A DNA stretch of 36,621 nt, from positions 1 through 36,621 of the forward strand of contig CASDRM010000079.1 in the NCBI GenBank assembly GCA_949283135.1. The letters run 5' to 3'. How positions within the stretch are numbered: the stretch's first letter is position 1; each line of letters begins with the position of its first letter. The translations under genes and the position numbers were made by a program. Below the pieces are notes generated by a model. That model had not been told where the DNA came from. It worked only from the letters and a program-made list of their open reading frames with translations, and did not search any database. This DNA is from an uncultured Ruminococcus sp. Its GTDB lineage: Bacteria > Bacillota > Clostridia > Oscillospirales > Ruminococcaceae. Below, in pieces: positions 17,161 to 24,881 of the stretch.

Positions 17161-17230
17161 CTTTGCACAGAAAAGCATGCGGGTGTGTCGCCATGTCTGC
17201 TCGACCCCACAAAATGTGAAATGGTAATAA

Positions 17231-17932
17231 ATGATGAGTGGTTTATGTAAAAGTCCTCTTCTGGTGGTGATTCCCGCGTATAATGAGGAAGCAAGCATCA
17301 GAAATACCGTTGAGGGGCTGAAGAAAATCTGCCCTGAGTATGACTATATCGTGATAAACGACGGCTCAACCGATTCAACTCTTGAGGTGTGCCTCGAAAA
17401 CGGTTATCCTACCCTTAATCTGCCTATGAATCTTGGCTTGTACGGGGCATTTCAGGCGGGCGTCAGGTACGCGTATCAGGAGGGCTACAGCTGGGTCTTG
17501 CAGTTTGACGGAGACGGTCAGCACCCTGCGGAGTCAATTCCCGAAATGATGGAGCGGGCAAGCGTAGGCGACTGCGACATTGTCATAGGCTCAAGGTATG
17601 TGGACGATAAGATCGGCTGGACGCCGAGGCAGATAGGCGGCAGGCTCATAAGCCTGTGCATTTTCATTGTCACGGGCAGGAAAATACATGATCCCACCTC
17701 GGGAATGAGACTTTTCGGAAGGAAGATAATAAAAAAGATAGCGTCCCAGATGAATGTCAACCCCGAGCCTGACACGCTCGCCGCTCTTATGAAGGACGGC
17801 TTCAGGGTCGCGGAGGTCCCGGTCGTTATGAAAGAGAGACAGGCGGGAAAGAGCTATATAGGAGGTCTTACCTCGATTACATATATGCTTAGGACATGTA
17901 TGTCGATTCTTCTTATACACTGGTTCAGGTAG
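17231..17932 (+). CDS. Glycosyltransferase family 2, dolichol/polyprenol-phosphate sugar synthase-like
   Basis: This 233-aa protein has VVIPAYNEE near the N-terminus, NDGSTD (about residues 40-45), the metal-binding FDGDGQHP (about 98-105), GSRYVDD and DPTSGMRLFGR (about 156-166), the classic DPM1/DPMS-like GT2 set. It stops after a single C-terminal hydrophobic stretch and lacks the GtrA-like membrane domain, a role probably supplied by the DUF2304 protein encoded nine bases downstream. Such pairs are thought to make a polyprenyl-phosphate sugar at the membrane. The start has weak ribosome-site support (ATG at 17231 or 17234). Its location directly after the precursors raises the possibility that the peptide or its carrier is glycosylated, but it could equally serve envelope polymers. 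Confidence 0.82.
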   Translation: MMSGLCKSPLLVVIPAYNEEASIRNTVEGLKKICPEYDYIVINDGSTDSTLEVCLENGYPTLNLPMNLGLYGAFQAGVRYAYQEGYSWVLQFDGDGQHPAESIPEMMERASVGDCDIVIGSRYVDDKIGWTPRQIGGRLISLCIFIVTGRKIHDPTSGMRLFGRKIIKKIASQMNVNPEPDTLAALMKDGFRVAEVPVVMKERQAGKSYIGGLTSITYMLRTCMSILLIHWFR

Positions 17933-17940
17933 GTGAAGAT

Positions 17941-18396
17941 ATGAGTCAAGTGTTCAGGGCGATCCTCATTATCGTCTCGGTAATAACCTTCTTTTACATA
18001 GCGAGAAAGCTTAAAAAGTCGCAGGTCGAGGGATATGACGCTATTTTCTGGCTTGTTTTTTCGGCGGTATTGATACTTCTGAGCGTGCTTCCCGGAATCG
18101 CGGGAACGGCAGCCAGACTTATGGGCATCCAGAGCACCGAAAACGCCGTATTCCTTATAATCATTTTTACGCTCCTTATGCGTTCCTTCCTTATGTCGAT
18201 AAGAGTTTCTCAGCTGAACCATAAGATAAGGCTATTAGCTGAGCAGACAGCTATCCTCGAGAAAAAGCTTCACGACCTTGACGGCGGAATGACTGAGCCG
18301 GACAAGGCGTATGAGAGAACATACATAGAAAACAGCGAAAGCGCCGAGGAAAGCGAGCGGGAAAAGGAAGCTGTCGAGGAAGTTGTGGCAGTGTAG
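17941..18396 (+). CDS. DUF2304 membrane protein
   Basis: This 151-aa protein has a start at ATG 17941, which has AGGTGAAG upstream and begins after the GT2 stop; an in-frame ATG at 17896 lies inside that gene. Three hydrophobic stretches (about residues 5-20, 33-55, 70-90) are followed by a charged coiled-coil-like tail (about 95-120) and an acidic end rich in Glu. This is the DUF2304 architecture, regularly found as the partner immediately downstream of a DPM-like GT2, and a membrane anchor or scaffold for that enzyme is the usual interpretation. A perfect 12-bp hairpin follows, before the radical SAM gene. Confidence 0.8.
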   Translation: MSQVFRAILIIVSVITFFYIARKLKKSQVEGYDAIFWLVFSAVLILLSVLPGIAGTAARLMGIQSTENAVFLIIIFTLLMRSFLMSIRVSQLNHKIRLLAEQTAILEKKLHDLDGGMTEPDKAYERTYIENSESAEESEREKEAVEEVVAV

Positions 18397-18414
18397 CCTA
18401 TAATATGAAATTTT

Positions 18415-18442
18415 CAGTCCACCTTTGCCTAAAGGTGGACTG
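18415..18442 (+). repeat. Perfect 12-bp hairpin between DUF2304 and radical SAM genes
   Basis: The arms at 18415-18426 and 18431-18442 are exact inverse complements (CAGTCCACCTTT and its partner) around the loop GCCT. Only TTT follows, so it would be a leaky terminator at best. It may limit read-through into the radical SAM gene, or protect an mRNA end. The palindrome is too perfect to be casual. Confidence 0.6.
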
Positions 18443-18524
18443 TTTGATATCACACAGATATGTTTGGGCAGGTCTTGAGGGCAAATTGCAAGTTGCAAAG
18501 AGCGAAAAAGGAGGTAATAAGGGT

Positions 18525-19610
18525 ATGAAGGACTGCGAGAGCATCCTTACGGGCGATATGGCGGAGTACTATGCTATGATTCAAAAGGCGGCTTACGAGA
18601 GGATGGAGCCTGTAAAAGCGGTATTTGAGCTTACTCCGAGGTGCAATTTCAGGTGCGGCATGTGTTATGTAAGGCTCGACGCCTGTGACCTTCCGTTCAT
18701 AGGCAGGGAGAGAAGCCTGAAAGAGTGGCTTGACTACGGCGAGCAGGCAAAGGAGCTCGGCGTGCTCGAGCTTTCGATAACGGGCGGCGAGCCGTTTATC
18801 CTTCCGTATTTCAGGGAGCTTTACGAAAGGCTTTACTCGATGGGCTTTCTGATACAGCTCTATACCAACGGCTATCTGATAGATGAGGATACGGTCGATT
18901 GGCTCAGGCGATTTCCTCCGCACGCCATCAGAATAACCCTTTACGGCATCACTGACGAGACCTACAGCCGGGTATGCGGAATACCTGACGGGTTCACAAA
19001 GGTAAGCCGGGCGGTCATGCTGCTGAAAAACGCGGGAATGCCGCTCTATCTGGTATCTACGGTGACAAACGAAAACGCCGGGGATTTTCCGGATATTTAT
19101 CGCTTTGCCCAAAGCTTAGGTCTTCCTTTCATTCATTCCTCCGACCTGTCAGAGCCGGTAAGGGGAGCGAAATCCGACCCGAACAGCCACAGGCTCAAGC
19201 AGGAGCTTCCCGACATAGATACGATACTTGAACTGAGGCGGAAAAACACCCGCTATCCCAGAGCGCGCTGCGAGGATTACCTTTTGGTATGCGGCAATTA
19301 CCGCAGGGGCTTTTGGGTAACATGGAACGGCAAAATGCAGATGTGCGCGTTTTTGACCGAGCCGAGCGTCGATACGACGGACAGCCCCTTGTGCGAGTGC
19401 TGGAAGGAGCTCAACGACAGGGTAAGCCTTCTCAGGCAGCCCGAGATGTGCCTTAGCTGCGAGTACGAGGGCTACTGCGAAAGGTGTCCGGGGCTGCTGT
19501 ATTTTCAGCTTGAGCCGGACGGGAGCGTAAAGAAGAGCTTCTGCGAGAGGGCAAGGCAAAGGTATCTTTTGTACGGCGCTCCGATAGAAGAGCTGGATAA
19601 TGGGAACTGA
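18525..19610 (+). CDS. Radical SAM protein with SPASM-like C-terminal cysteines (candidate RiPP maturase)
   Basis: This 361-aa protein has the radical SAM cluster motif C40-x3-C44-x2-C47 in TPRCNFRCGMC and SITGGEPFILP, the S-adenosylmethionine-binding GGE. The C-terminal third has about ten cysteines in SPASM-type order: CEDYLLVC (about 248-256), the NGKMQMC segment, then CECW and CLSCEYEGYCERC (about 310-322), and a last Cys near 340. These can bind extra 4Fe-4S clusters, as in peptide-modifying enzymes (PqqE-like, sactipeptide synthases). ATG 18525 has AAAGGAGG ten bases upstream, so I trimmed 40 residues from the longest frame. The PqqD-like gene upstream is the expected leader-binding partner. 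It could act on Tyr/Trp residues or on the single Cys of the precursors; the bond made cannot be read from sequence. Confidence 0.85.
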   Translation: MKDCESILTGDMAEYYAMIQKAAYERMEPVKAVFELTPRCNFRCGMCYVRLDACDLPFIGRERSLKEWLDYGEQAKELGVLELSITGGEPFILPYFRELYERLYSMGFLIQLYTNGYLIDEDTVDWLRRFPPHAIRITLYGITDETYSRVCGIPDGFTKVSRAVMLLKNAGMPLYLVSTVTNENAGDFPDIYRFAQSLGLPFIHSSDLSEPVRGAKSDPNSHRLKQELPDIDTILELRRKNTRYPRARCEDYLLVCGNYRRGFWVTWNGKMQMCAFLTEPSVDTTDSPLCECWKELNDRVSLLRQPEMCLSCEYEGYCERCPGLLYFQLEPDGSVKKSFCERARQRYLLYGAPIEELDNGN

Positions 19611-19658
19611 GAAATGAGCGAAACCCTGCGAACGCCTCCAAGGTTTGGGCTTTTGGTA

Positions 19659-19687
19659 TTGACTTTTCGACAGTATTTGGCTATACT
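19659..19687 (+). promoter_or_regulatory. Sigma-A-type promoter of secD-secF
   Basis: TTGACT (19659-19664) and TATACT (19682-19687) are separated by exactly 17 bases, each five of six to consensus. The start codon lies about 93 bases downstream with AAGGAGG next to it. Confidence 0.75.
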
Positions 19688-19779
19688 ATTTGAGTGAATG
19701 TCATTTTGGTGAGTTTTGTCGGCGCTATGGTGCCGGTCGGCTGCCCGGAGTGGCGTACTAAAATTAAGGAGGCAAAAAA

Positions 19780-21192
19780 GTGCGACACATAAAAAAACCA
19801 GTTTTCTTTATTGTTGTTGTGTTTATAGCTGTTTTTGCTTTTCTGACCTTTCACGGCATCAGCACTACCTACGGAGACATCGAAACAAAGATAATCAAGT
19901 CCACTGACGACATTCGTTGGGGCATTGATATCAGCGGCGGTGTCGATGTAACGTTTGCTCCGCCGGAGGGTGTGGAAGCAACTGCCGAGCAGATGGACGC
20001 GGCTCAGGCTGCGCTTGAAATGCGTTTGGTCAATCTCGGTATCACAGACTATGAGCTTTTCGTTGACTACTCTAACTACGACATTATCGTAAGGTTCCCG
20101 TGGCAGGCGGGCGAAGAGGATTTTGATCCCGAAGCCGCCGTACAGGAGCTTGGCGAGATGGCTGAGCTGACCTTCAGAGAGGGCTATGAGACCGACGAGT
20201 ACGGACTTCCCACCGGAGTTACCGCCGAGAACATAATCGTAACCGGCGATCAGGTGGTTTCCGCCGAGGCTATTGCCTGGGAAGAAAACGGTGAGTATAA
20301 GTTCGGCGTGTCACTCGAGTTTGATGAGGAAGGCACAGCCGCCTTTGCCGAGGCGACTCAGGAGCTTGCCGGCACAGGAGGAGTTATCTCCATCTGGATG
20401 GATAACACCTGCATCTCCTACCCGACCGTTGAGAACGCCATCACCGACGGACGCAGCCAGATCACCGGTAACTTCGACTACGAGTCCGCCAAGGATCTTG
20501 CCGACAAGATAAGCGCAGGAGCGCTTCCCTATAAGCTTGAGACCTCCAACTTCAGGACGATCTCCGCTTCGATGGGTACCGGCGCGAGAAACGCCATGCT
20601 TATTGCCGGCGTTATAGCCTTTGTGCTTATCGCTTTGTACATGATAATAGTTTACAGGCTTCCCGGAGCCGTGGCTTCCATTGCTCTTGTCGGACAGGTT
20701 GTCGGTACCATTGCCTGCATAACCGGCTTCTTCGGCAATATCCCCAGCTTTACCCTTACGATACCAGGTATCGCCGGTATCATATTGGCGATAGGTATGG
20801 GTGTTGACGCTAACGTAGTGACCTTCGAGAGAATCAAGGAGGAGCTTTCAAAGGGCAAGACCCTCAACTCCGCTCTTGAGCTCGGCTACTCGAGAGCGTG
20901 GGCAGCTATTTTCGACGGAAATATCACCATCGTGTTCGTGGCTATCATACTTATGGGCGCGTTCGGACCTCCGGACAGCCTCTTCGCGAAGCTCATGGGC
21001 TTCCTGTACTTCATGTTCCCCGCGACCATCGAGGGAACCATCTACTCCTTCGGTTATACTCTTCTTGTCGGCGTAATACTCAACTTTGTATTCGGAGTGT
21101 TCGCTTCAAGACTTATGCTCGCCTCCCTTTCAAGGTTCAAGGCTCTGAGAAATCCTAAGCTATACGGAGGTGCTGTCAATGAAAACGAATAA
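19780..21192 (+). CDS. secD: Protein translocase subunit SecD
   Basis: This 470-aa protein has one N-terminal helix (about residues 7-26), a large extracytoplasmic domain starting with WGIDISGGVDVTF (about 47-59) and five C-terminal helices. The conserved motif GMGVDANVVTFERIKEE (about 345-361) contains the Asp needed for proton-coupled function in SecDF. GTG start with AAGGAGG eight bases upstream. It works with SecF beside SecYEG, using the proton gradient to pull secreted proteins through. The two genes overlap slightly. Codons here favour common C- or G-ending forms less than in the upstream operon, consistent with higher expression. Confidence 0.95.
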   Translation: MRHIKKPVFFIVVVFIAVFAFLTFHGISTTYGDIETKIIKSTDDIRWGIDISGGVDVTFAPPEGVEATAEQMDAAQAALEMRLVNLGITDYELFVDYSNYDIIVRFPWQAGEEDFDPEAAVQELGEMAELTFREGYETDEYGLPTGVTAENIIVTGDQVVSAEAIAWEENGEYKFGVSLEFDEEGTAAFAEATQELAGTGGVISIWMDNTCISYPTVENAITDGRSQITGNFDYESAKDLADKISAGALPYKLETSNFRTISASMGTGARNAMLIAGVIAFVLIALYMIIVYRLPGAVASIALVGQVVGTIACITGFFGNIPSFTLTIPGIAGIILAIGMGVDANVVTFERIKEELSKGKTLNSALELGYSRAWAAIFDGNITIVFVAIILMGAFGPPDSLFAKLMGFLYFMFPATIEGTIYSFGYTLLVGVILNFVFGVFASRLMLASLSRFKALRNPKLYGGAVNENE

Positions 21193-22123
21193 GATCTTTG
21201 ATGTTGTCGGAAAAAGAAAGATCTTCTACACCTTCTCGATAGCGGCAATAGTTCTTTCTATCGTTCTGAGCTTCGTCTTGGGTATGAATGTCGCGATAGA
21301 GTTCCGAGGAGGAACCATTATAACCTACTCCTACACCGGCGATATCAGCGACAGCGAGGTTGCCGCTGCTGCCGCTGAGGTGACCGGTCACACCTGTAAC
21401 GTGTCCTTGGGAGAGAGTATTGCAGACAGCGCTCAGACGGTGTCCCTGTCCTTCCCGACCTCTTCCGGCTTGACGGCGGAGGTGCAGTCGCAGCTTACCG
21501 ACGCTCTGACCTCAGAGTTTGCGGATAATCAGCTTTTGCTTTACAATTCCCAGGATGTAAACCCCACCACCGGTGCGGGCTTCTTGGGCAAATGCATTGT
21601 GGCGGTAGCCTTCTCGGCGGTAGTAATGATAGTTTACATCGGCTTCCGCTTCAGAAAGATAGGCGGCTGGATAGCCGGTACCTGCTCGGTAATAGCGCTT
21701 ATCCATGATATGTTCTTCGTGTATGCCTGCTGCGTAGTTTGCAGATTTGACATCGACTCCAACTTCATGGCGGTGCTGCTCACTATCTTGGGCTACTCGA
21801 TCAACGCGACCATCATCATCTACGACAGAATAAGAGAGAACAGAAGGCTTTACGGCGACTCCAAGACGCTTGACGAATATGTCAACATGAGCGTAACTCA
21901 GTCGCTCGGAAGATCGGTTCACACTACCGTCACCACGGTAATCGCTATGCTTACCGTTTGTGTTGTCGGCTTGGTATCCGGAGTTGAGTCGATTCTCAGC
22001 TTCGCCTTCCCGCTGGTAATCGGACTGATTGCCGGCGTCTACTCGTCAAACTGCATCGCGCCTACGCTTTGGACGCTTTGGCAGGGCGCCGTAGACCGTA
22101 AAAAGGCTGCTAAGAACAACTGA
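21179..22123 (+). CDS. secF: Protein translocase subunit SecF
   Basis: This 314-aa protein has a start at ATG 21179, nine bases after GGAGG; a GTG nine bases upstream overlaps that ribosome site and is unlikely. One N-terminal helix and the EFRGGTIITYSY segment are followed by five C-terminal helices with YSINATIIIYDRIREN (about 217-232) and SLGRSVHTTVTT (about 245-256). The Arg in the second is the conserved one. In the first, Ala stands at the position where many SecF proteins have Asp (INDT); I noted this as odd though related Clostridia may share it. The gene overlaps the end of secD by 14 bases. Confidence 0.95.
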   Translation: MKTNKIFDVVGKRKIFYTFSIAAIVLSIVLSFVLGMNVAIEFRGGTIITYSYTGDISDSEVAAAAAEVTGHTCNVSLGESIADSAQTVSLSFPTSSGLTAEVQSQLTDALTSEFADNQLLLYNSQDVNPTTGAGFLGKCIVAVAFSAVVMIVYIGFRFRKIGGWIAGTCSVIALIHDMFFVYACCVVCRFDIDSNFMAVLLTILGYSINATIIIYDRIRENRRLYGDSKTLDEYVNMSVTQSLGRSVHTTVTTVIAMLTVCVVGLVSGVESILSFAFPLVIGLIAGVYSSNCIAPTLWTLWQGAVDRKKAAKNN

Positions 22124-22135
22124 ACCAACGCGGCT

Positions 22136-22172
22136 AAGCGGCGTGGAGATTTGCTCTGCGCCGCTTTATTGT
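22136..22172 (+). terminator. Intrinsic terminator after secF
   Basis: A 13-bp stem (arms 22136-22148 and 22154-22166, two G-U pairs, loop ATTTG) is followed by TATTGT. It lies 13 bases after the secF stop and before the ribosome site of the next gene. Confidence 0.7.
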
Positions 22173-22214
22173 ATCCGATTCAGCATGCGCCACAGGCTCA
22201 AAGGAGGAATAAAA

Positions 22215-23015
22215 ATGGAATCCGGAAAGATATCCGTCGGGGTGTCGACCTCCTGCGGTTACCCGGAGGTGCCGGAAAAGACGCTTGCCTCTTTATGTGA
22301 AAAAGGAGTAAGACGGCTTGAGATATTTGTCAACACCCACTCTGAGACCGACCCGGGGTACATTAGGGAGCTTGCCGGGATTCTCAGGGCGAACGGCTCG
22401 GAGTGCGTCTCCCTGCACCCGTTTACCTGCGGAATAGACACATATATGCTCTATACCGGATATGAGCGCAGAATAAGGGACTACCTTGAGTACCACAAGA
22501 GATACTTTGAGGCAATGAATATTCTGGGCGCGAAGTATTTTATTTTGCACGGAAACAAGAACCCATGCCCGATAGAAACGGTGGTCGATGGGTACGCAAG
22601 GCTCAATGAGGTCGCGTCAGGCTTCGGCGTGACGGTGCTTCAGGAGAACGTATGCCGCTGCACAACAGGGGAGCTCAGCGAGCTGCTTGAGATGAAGAGG
22701 CTTTTAGGAGACGGCGTGAGCTTTGTCCTTGACACCAAGCAGGCGATACGCAAGGGGCTTGACCCTTATGACTTTATACCTGCTCTCGGCAAAAGCATCA
22801 AGCATGTGCATTTTTCCGACCACGGAGCCAAGGGAGACTGCCTGCTGCCCGGAATGGGGGATATAGACACCCATAGGTTTGTAAGAGCGCTTGGTTCTGT
22901 GGGCTTCAGCGGCACGATCATGCTCGAACTGTACCGAAGCGGGTTTAATTCCTATGACGATTTGGTTAAATCAATGAATTTTATACAAAGTGTAATTGAT
23001 TCTGAGCAGGCATAG
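22215..23015 (+). CDS. Sugar phosphate isomerase/epimerase-like TIM barrel protein
   Basis: This 266-aa protein belongs to the AP-endonuclease-2/xylose-isomerase-like barrel family (PF01261). Metal-binding positions are visible in order: LHGNKN (about 113-118), QENVCR (about 140-145), VLDTKQA (about 172-178), HVHFSDH (about 197-203) and MLELYRSG (about 238-245). A divalent metal and an isomerase, epimerase or hydroxylase-like activity on a small polyol or sugar are expected, but the substrate is unknown. ATG 22215 follows AAAGGAGG; a longer in-frame start at 22143 lies inside the terminator and is unlikely. Alone between two terminators, it appears to be a single-gene unit. Confidence 0.85.
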   Translation: MESGKISVGVSTSCGYPEVPEKTLASLCEKGVRRLEIFVNTHSETDPGYIRELAGILRANGSECVSLHPFTCGIDTYMLYTGYERRIRDYLEYHKRYFEAMNILGAKYFILHGNKNPCPIETVVDGYARLNEVASGFGVTVLQENVCRCTTGELSELLEMKRLLGDGVSFVLDTKQAIRKGLDPYDFIPALGKSIKHVHFSDHGAKGDCLLPGMGDIDTHRFVRALGSVGFSGTIMLELYRSGFNSYDDLVKSMNFIQSVIDSEQA

Positions 23016-23064
23016 GCGTAAGCTGCCGCGCGAACGGCTTTCTGGATCTGCGAACGGACAAAAC

Positions 23065-23114
23065 AAAATCGGGATGCTTTCCCTATCCTGGGAAGGCGTC
23101 CCGATTTTTTATTT
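23065..23114. terminator. Bidirectional intrinsic terminator between isomerase gene and nrdR
   Basis: Stem arms of about 18 bp (from AAATCGGGA at 23066 to TCCCGATTT ending near 23107) include few G-U pairs and a loop near 23084-23089. The plus strand continues with TTTTTTATTT; the minus-strand reading continues with a T-rich run. It fits convergent genes ending 50 and 14 bases away. Confidence 0.9.
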
Positions 23115-23127
23115 AAAAAGCCGCACG

Positions 23128-23571
23128 TTACTTATTCAGCTCGGTGATGATATTGATAAAGCTCTCCAGGTCGTTAAAGTCCTTGTAGACTGAGGCGAAG
23201 CGGACATAGGAGACAAGGTCTACCTCCTTGAGGGCGGTAAGGACAGCGTCGCCTATCTCGTAGGTGGAGATCTCGGTCTTCATGTCGTTGGCGGCGGTAT
23301 TTTCAATGTCGTCCACGATTTTTTCTATAAGCTCAGGGTTGACGGTTCTTTTCTTGGTCGCGGTGAGTATTCCCCTGACCAGCTTGTCGCGGTCAAACGG
23401 CTCGAAGCTGCCGTCCTTTTTGCGAACCATAAGAGCAGGCTTTTCGACAACCTCGTAGGTGGTGAACCTCTTTCCGCACTGGGTACACTCTCTGCGGCGT
23501 CTTTTTTTACCTTCGCTCGGTCTGGAATCAATTACCTTTGTGTCCTCATATCCGCAAAACGGGCATTTCAT
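23128..23571 (-). CDS. nrdR: Transcriptional repressor NrdR
   Basis: This 147-aa protein starts with the zinc ribbon MKCPFCG...CTQCGKRFTTYE (Cys3, Cys6, Cys29, Cys32), followed by an ATP-cone domain with KKDGSFEPFDRDKL and VASVYKDF-like end. These are standard NrdR features at the usual length of about 150 aa. NrdR binds ATP/dATP and represses ribonucleotide reductase genes. Its own promoter is the sigma-A-type site at 23637-23665; it is separated from the DUF4363 gene upstream on the same strand by about 110 bases. Confidence 0.97.
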   Translation of the reverse strand: MKCPFCGYEDTKVIDSRPSEGKKRRRRECTQCGKRFTTYEVVEKPALMVRKKDGSFEPFDRDKLVRGILTATKKRTVNPELIEKIVDDIENTAANDMKTEISTYEIGDAVLTALKEVDLVSYVRFASVYKDFNDLESFINIITELNK

Positions 23572-23636
23572 ATACTGTCACTCCTAATCGTATATATCGC
23601 TCTTTGAAACTGAGCGTATCCGGTACTTATGCACAA

Positions 23637-23665
23637 ATTATAGCATATTAAAGCCCGCATTGCAA
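23637..23665 (-). promoter_or_regulatory. Sigma-A-type promoter of nrdR
   Basis: On the minus strand TTGCAA (23665-23660) and a perfect TATAAT (23642-23637) are separated by 17 bases, 66 bases before the nrdR ATG. Just upstream, CAACA-AAA-TGTTG forms a small dyad. Confidence 0.75.
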
Positions 23666-23681
23666 CAAAATGTTGAAGCTT

Positions 23682-24056
23682 TTATAAAATTTTGCTCCAT
23701 GTCACCTTTTCCGACTCTAAAATCATCCGGGCATACTCTTTTATTTGGGCGCATTCAGCCAAAAATTCATCAGAATCGCTTCGGTACATCGGTCTGAGCC
23801 TTGCCGTGGACAGCTCCATTTCTCCAAGGAGCTCATCGTTTACAATCCAGCCGAGGCGTTTTGAGTAGACCGCAACGTAGCGCTCAAGCTCAAATATGTT
23901 TTCCTCGACATCCGGACTTTGTGAGCGGTAGCTGTCCGTGACCAGCTCGAGCTTGCCGTACAGACGATCGTTGCCGGAGTCTATCAGGGCGACTGCAGAG
24001 TATCCTGCGACCAAAATAAGCGCGATTATGGTGATGCTGATAGCTATTCTTTTCAT
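23682..24056 (-). CDS. DUF4363 protein
   Basis: This 124-aa protein has one N-terminal membrane helix (about residues 4-22) and a helical extracytoplasmic or membrane-facing domain. It is the usual small neighbour of DUF421 proteins in Clostridia, four bases after that gene here. Function unknown. The two probably form a membrane complex. Confidence 0.75.
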   Translation of the reverse strand: MKRIAISITIIALILVAGYSAVALIDSGNDRLYGKLELVTDSYRSQSPDVEENIFELERYVAVYSKRLGWIVNDELLGEMELSTARLRPMYRSDSDEFLAECAQIKEYARMILESEKVTWSKIL

Positions 24057-24060
24057 ACTG

Positions 24061-24738
24061 CTATTTACGCTCCTTTGGAATGATTTTTATCGACTTGTCC
24101 GGGTAGCCCAAGCACAAAAGTACATCTTCAGGCGAAACGTTTTGCTTTTTCAGCTCCCGCAGGAGCTCCTTGTGGGTCAGAGTAGGGCTCGGTTCAAGGT
24201 TGTTAAGTATATTTCCGTCTGAAATCAGTATCTGAGGAGGATCGGCAGGAGCAGGGGGAGGGGCTGACGAGGTTTCAGGAGTCAGCGGAAGCTTCTGGGG
24301 CTTTTGGAGAACGCTTATGCTGCCTGTTGTCTCGACGACCGCGTACTGAACCTCGGTGACGTCGAATATGCCGTTTGCTCTCAGGGACGCGCACAGGTCG
24401 TCCACGGTGAACCTGAGCTCGCCGAGCATAGCCTGATCTATCACGCCGTTTGATATTATGACCTTTGGTCTGCCGGTTATCACCTGCCTGAGCCGCCGTG
24501 ATTTAAGGGCGGCAAAGGAAGCGAGGACGTCTAAACTCACAAGCGTGAGAATAGGCAGCACTCCGGTGACAAGCGGGAGGTTTCGATCCTCCATCGAGAG
24601 AGTGGCGATATTTGAGATAAGTATGGTTATGACCAGCTCTGATGGGGAAAGCTCGCCGAGCTGACGCTTTCCCATCACCCTCGTGGCGAAAATGACAAGA
24701 AGGTATACGATTATACCTCGGATAAAGATAATGAGCAT
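24061..24738 (-). CDS. DUF421 (YetF-type) membrane protein
   Basis: This 225-aa protein has three N-terminal helices (about residues 3-80) with RVMGKRQLGELSPSELVITILISNIAT, the DUF421 hallmark, and a soluble C-terminal domain with GRPKVIISNGVID and TVDDL. YetF-like proteins are sporulation- or stress-linked in Bacillus (YetF, YrbG), and their role is unclear. A proline/alanine-rich stretch (about 160-178) joins the two halves, longer than usual. It diverges from the germinant receptor operon. Confidence 0.88.
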   Translation of the reverse strand: MLIIFIRGIIVYLLVIFATRVMGKRQLGELSPSELVITILISNIATLSMEDRNLPLVTGVLPILTLVSLDVLASFAALKSRRLRQVITGRPKVIISNGVIDQAMLGELRFTVDDLCASLRANGIFDVTEVQYAVVETTGSISVLQKPQKLPLTPETSSAPPPAPADPPQILISDGNILNNLEPSPTLTHKELLRELKKQNVSPEDVLLCLGYPDKSIKIIPKERK

Positions 24739-24767
24739 GAGCCGCAGTCCTTTGCGTAAGATTTGTA

Positions 24768-24853
24768 ATAGTGTTGCACAAAATCGGAAAAATATTATCC
24801 CCGGACAGGATAGTTTTACTGCGTATATTTGCCTTAGCCCATGGCAACACTAT
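24768..24853. repeat. Spaced inverted repeat in the DUF421-gerA divergent gap
   Basis: ATAGTGTTGC (24768-24777) and its exact complement GCAACACTAT (24844-24853) lie 66 bases apart, one near each of the divergent genes. The spacing is too long for a simple hairpin, so two binding sites for a dimeric regulator are more likely. No sigma-G -10/-35 pair was clear to me here. Confidence 0.5.
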
Positions 24854-24881
24854 CCGAGATAGCAAAAGGTGGGATTAAATC

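Noticed and set aside
11642..19610. Lasso peptide cluster
   Set aside because: PqqD- and HprK-like genes fit, but no asparagine-synthetase-like cyclase or transglutaminase-like protease is present and the precursors lack a lasso-type core.
24739..24881. Sigma-G promoter for the germinant receptor operon
   Set aside because: Expected from the biology, but I found no convincing -10/-35 pair by eye.
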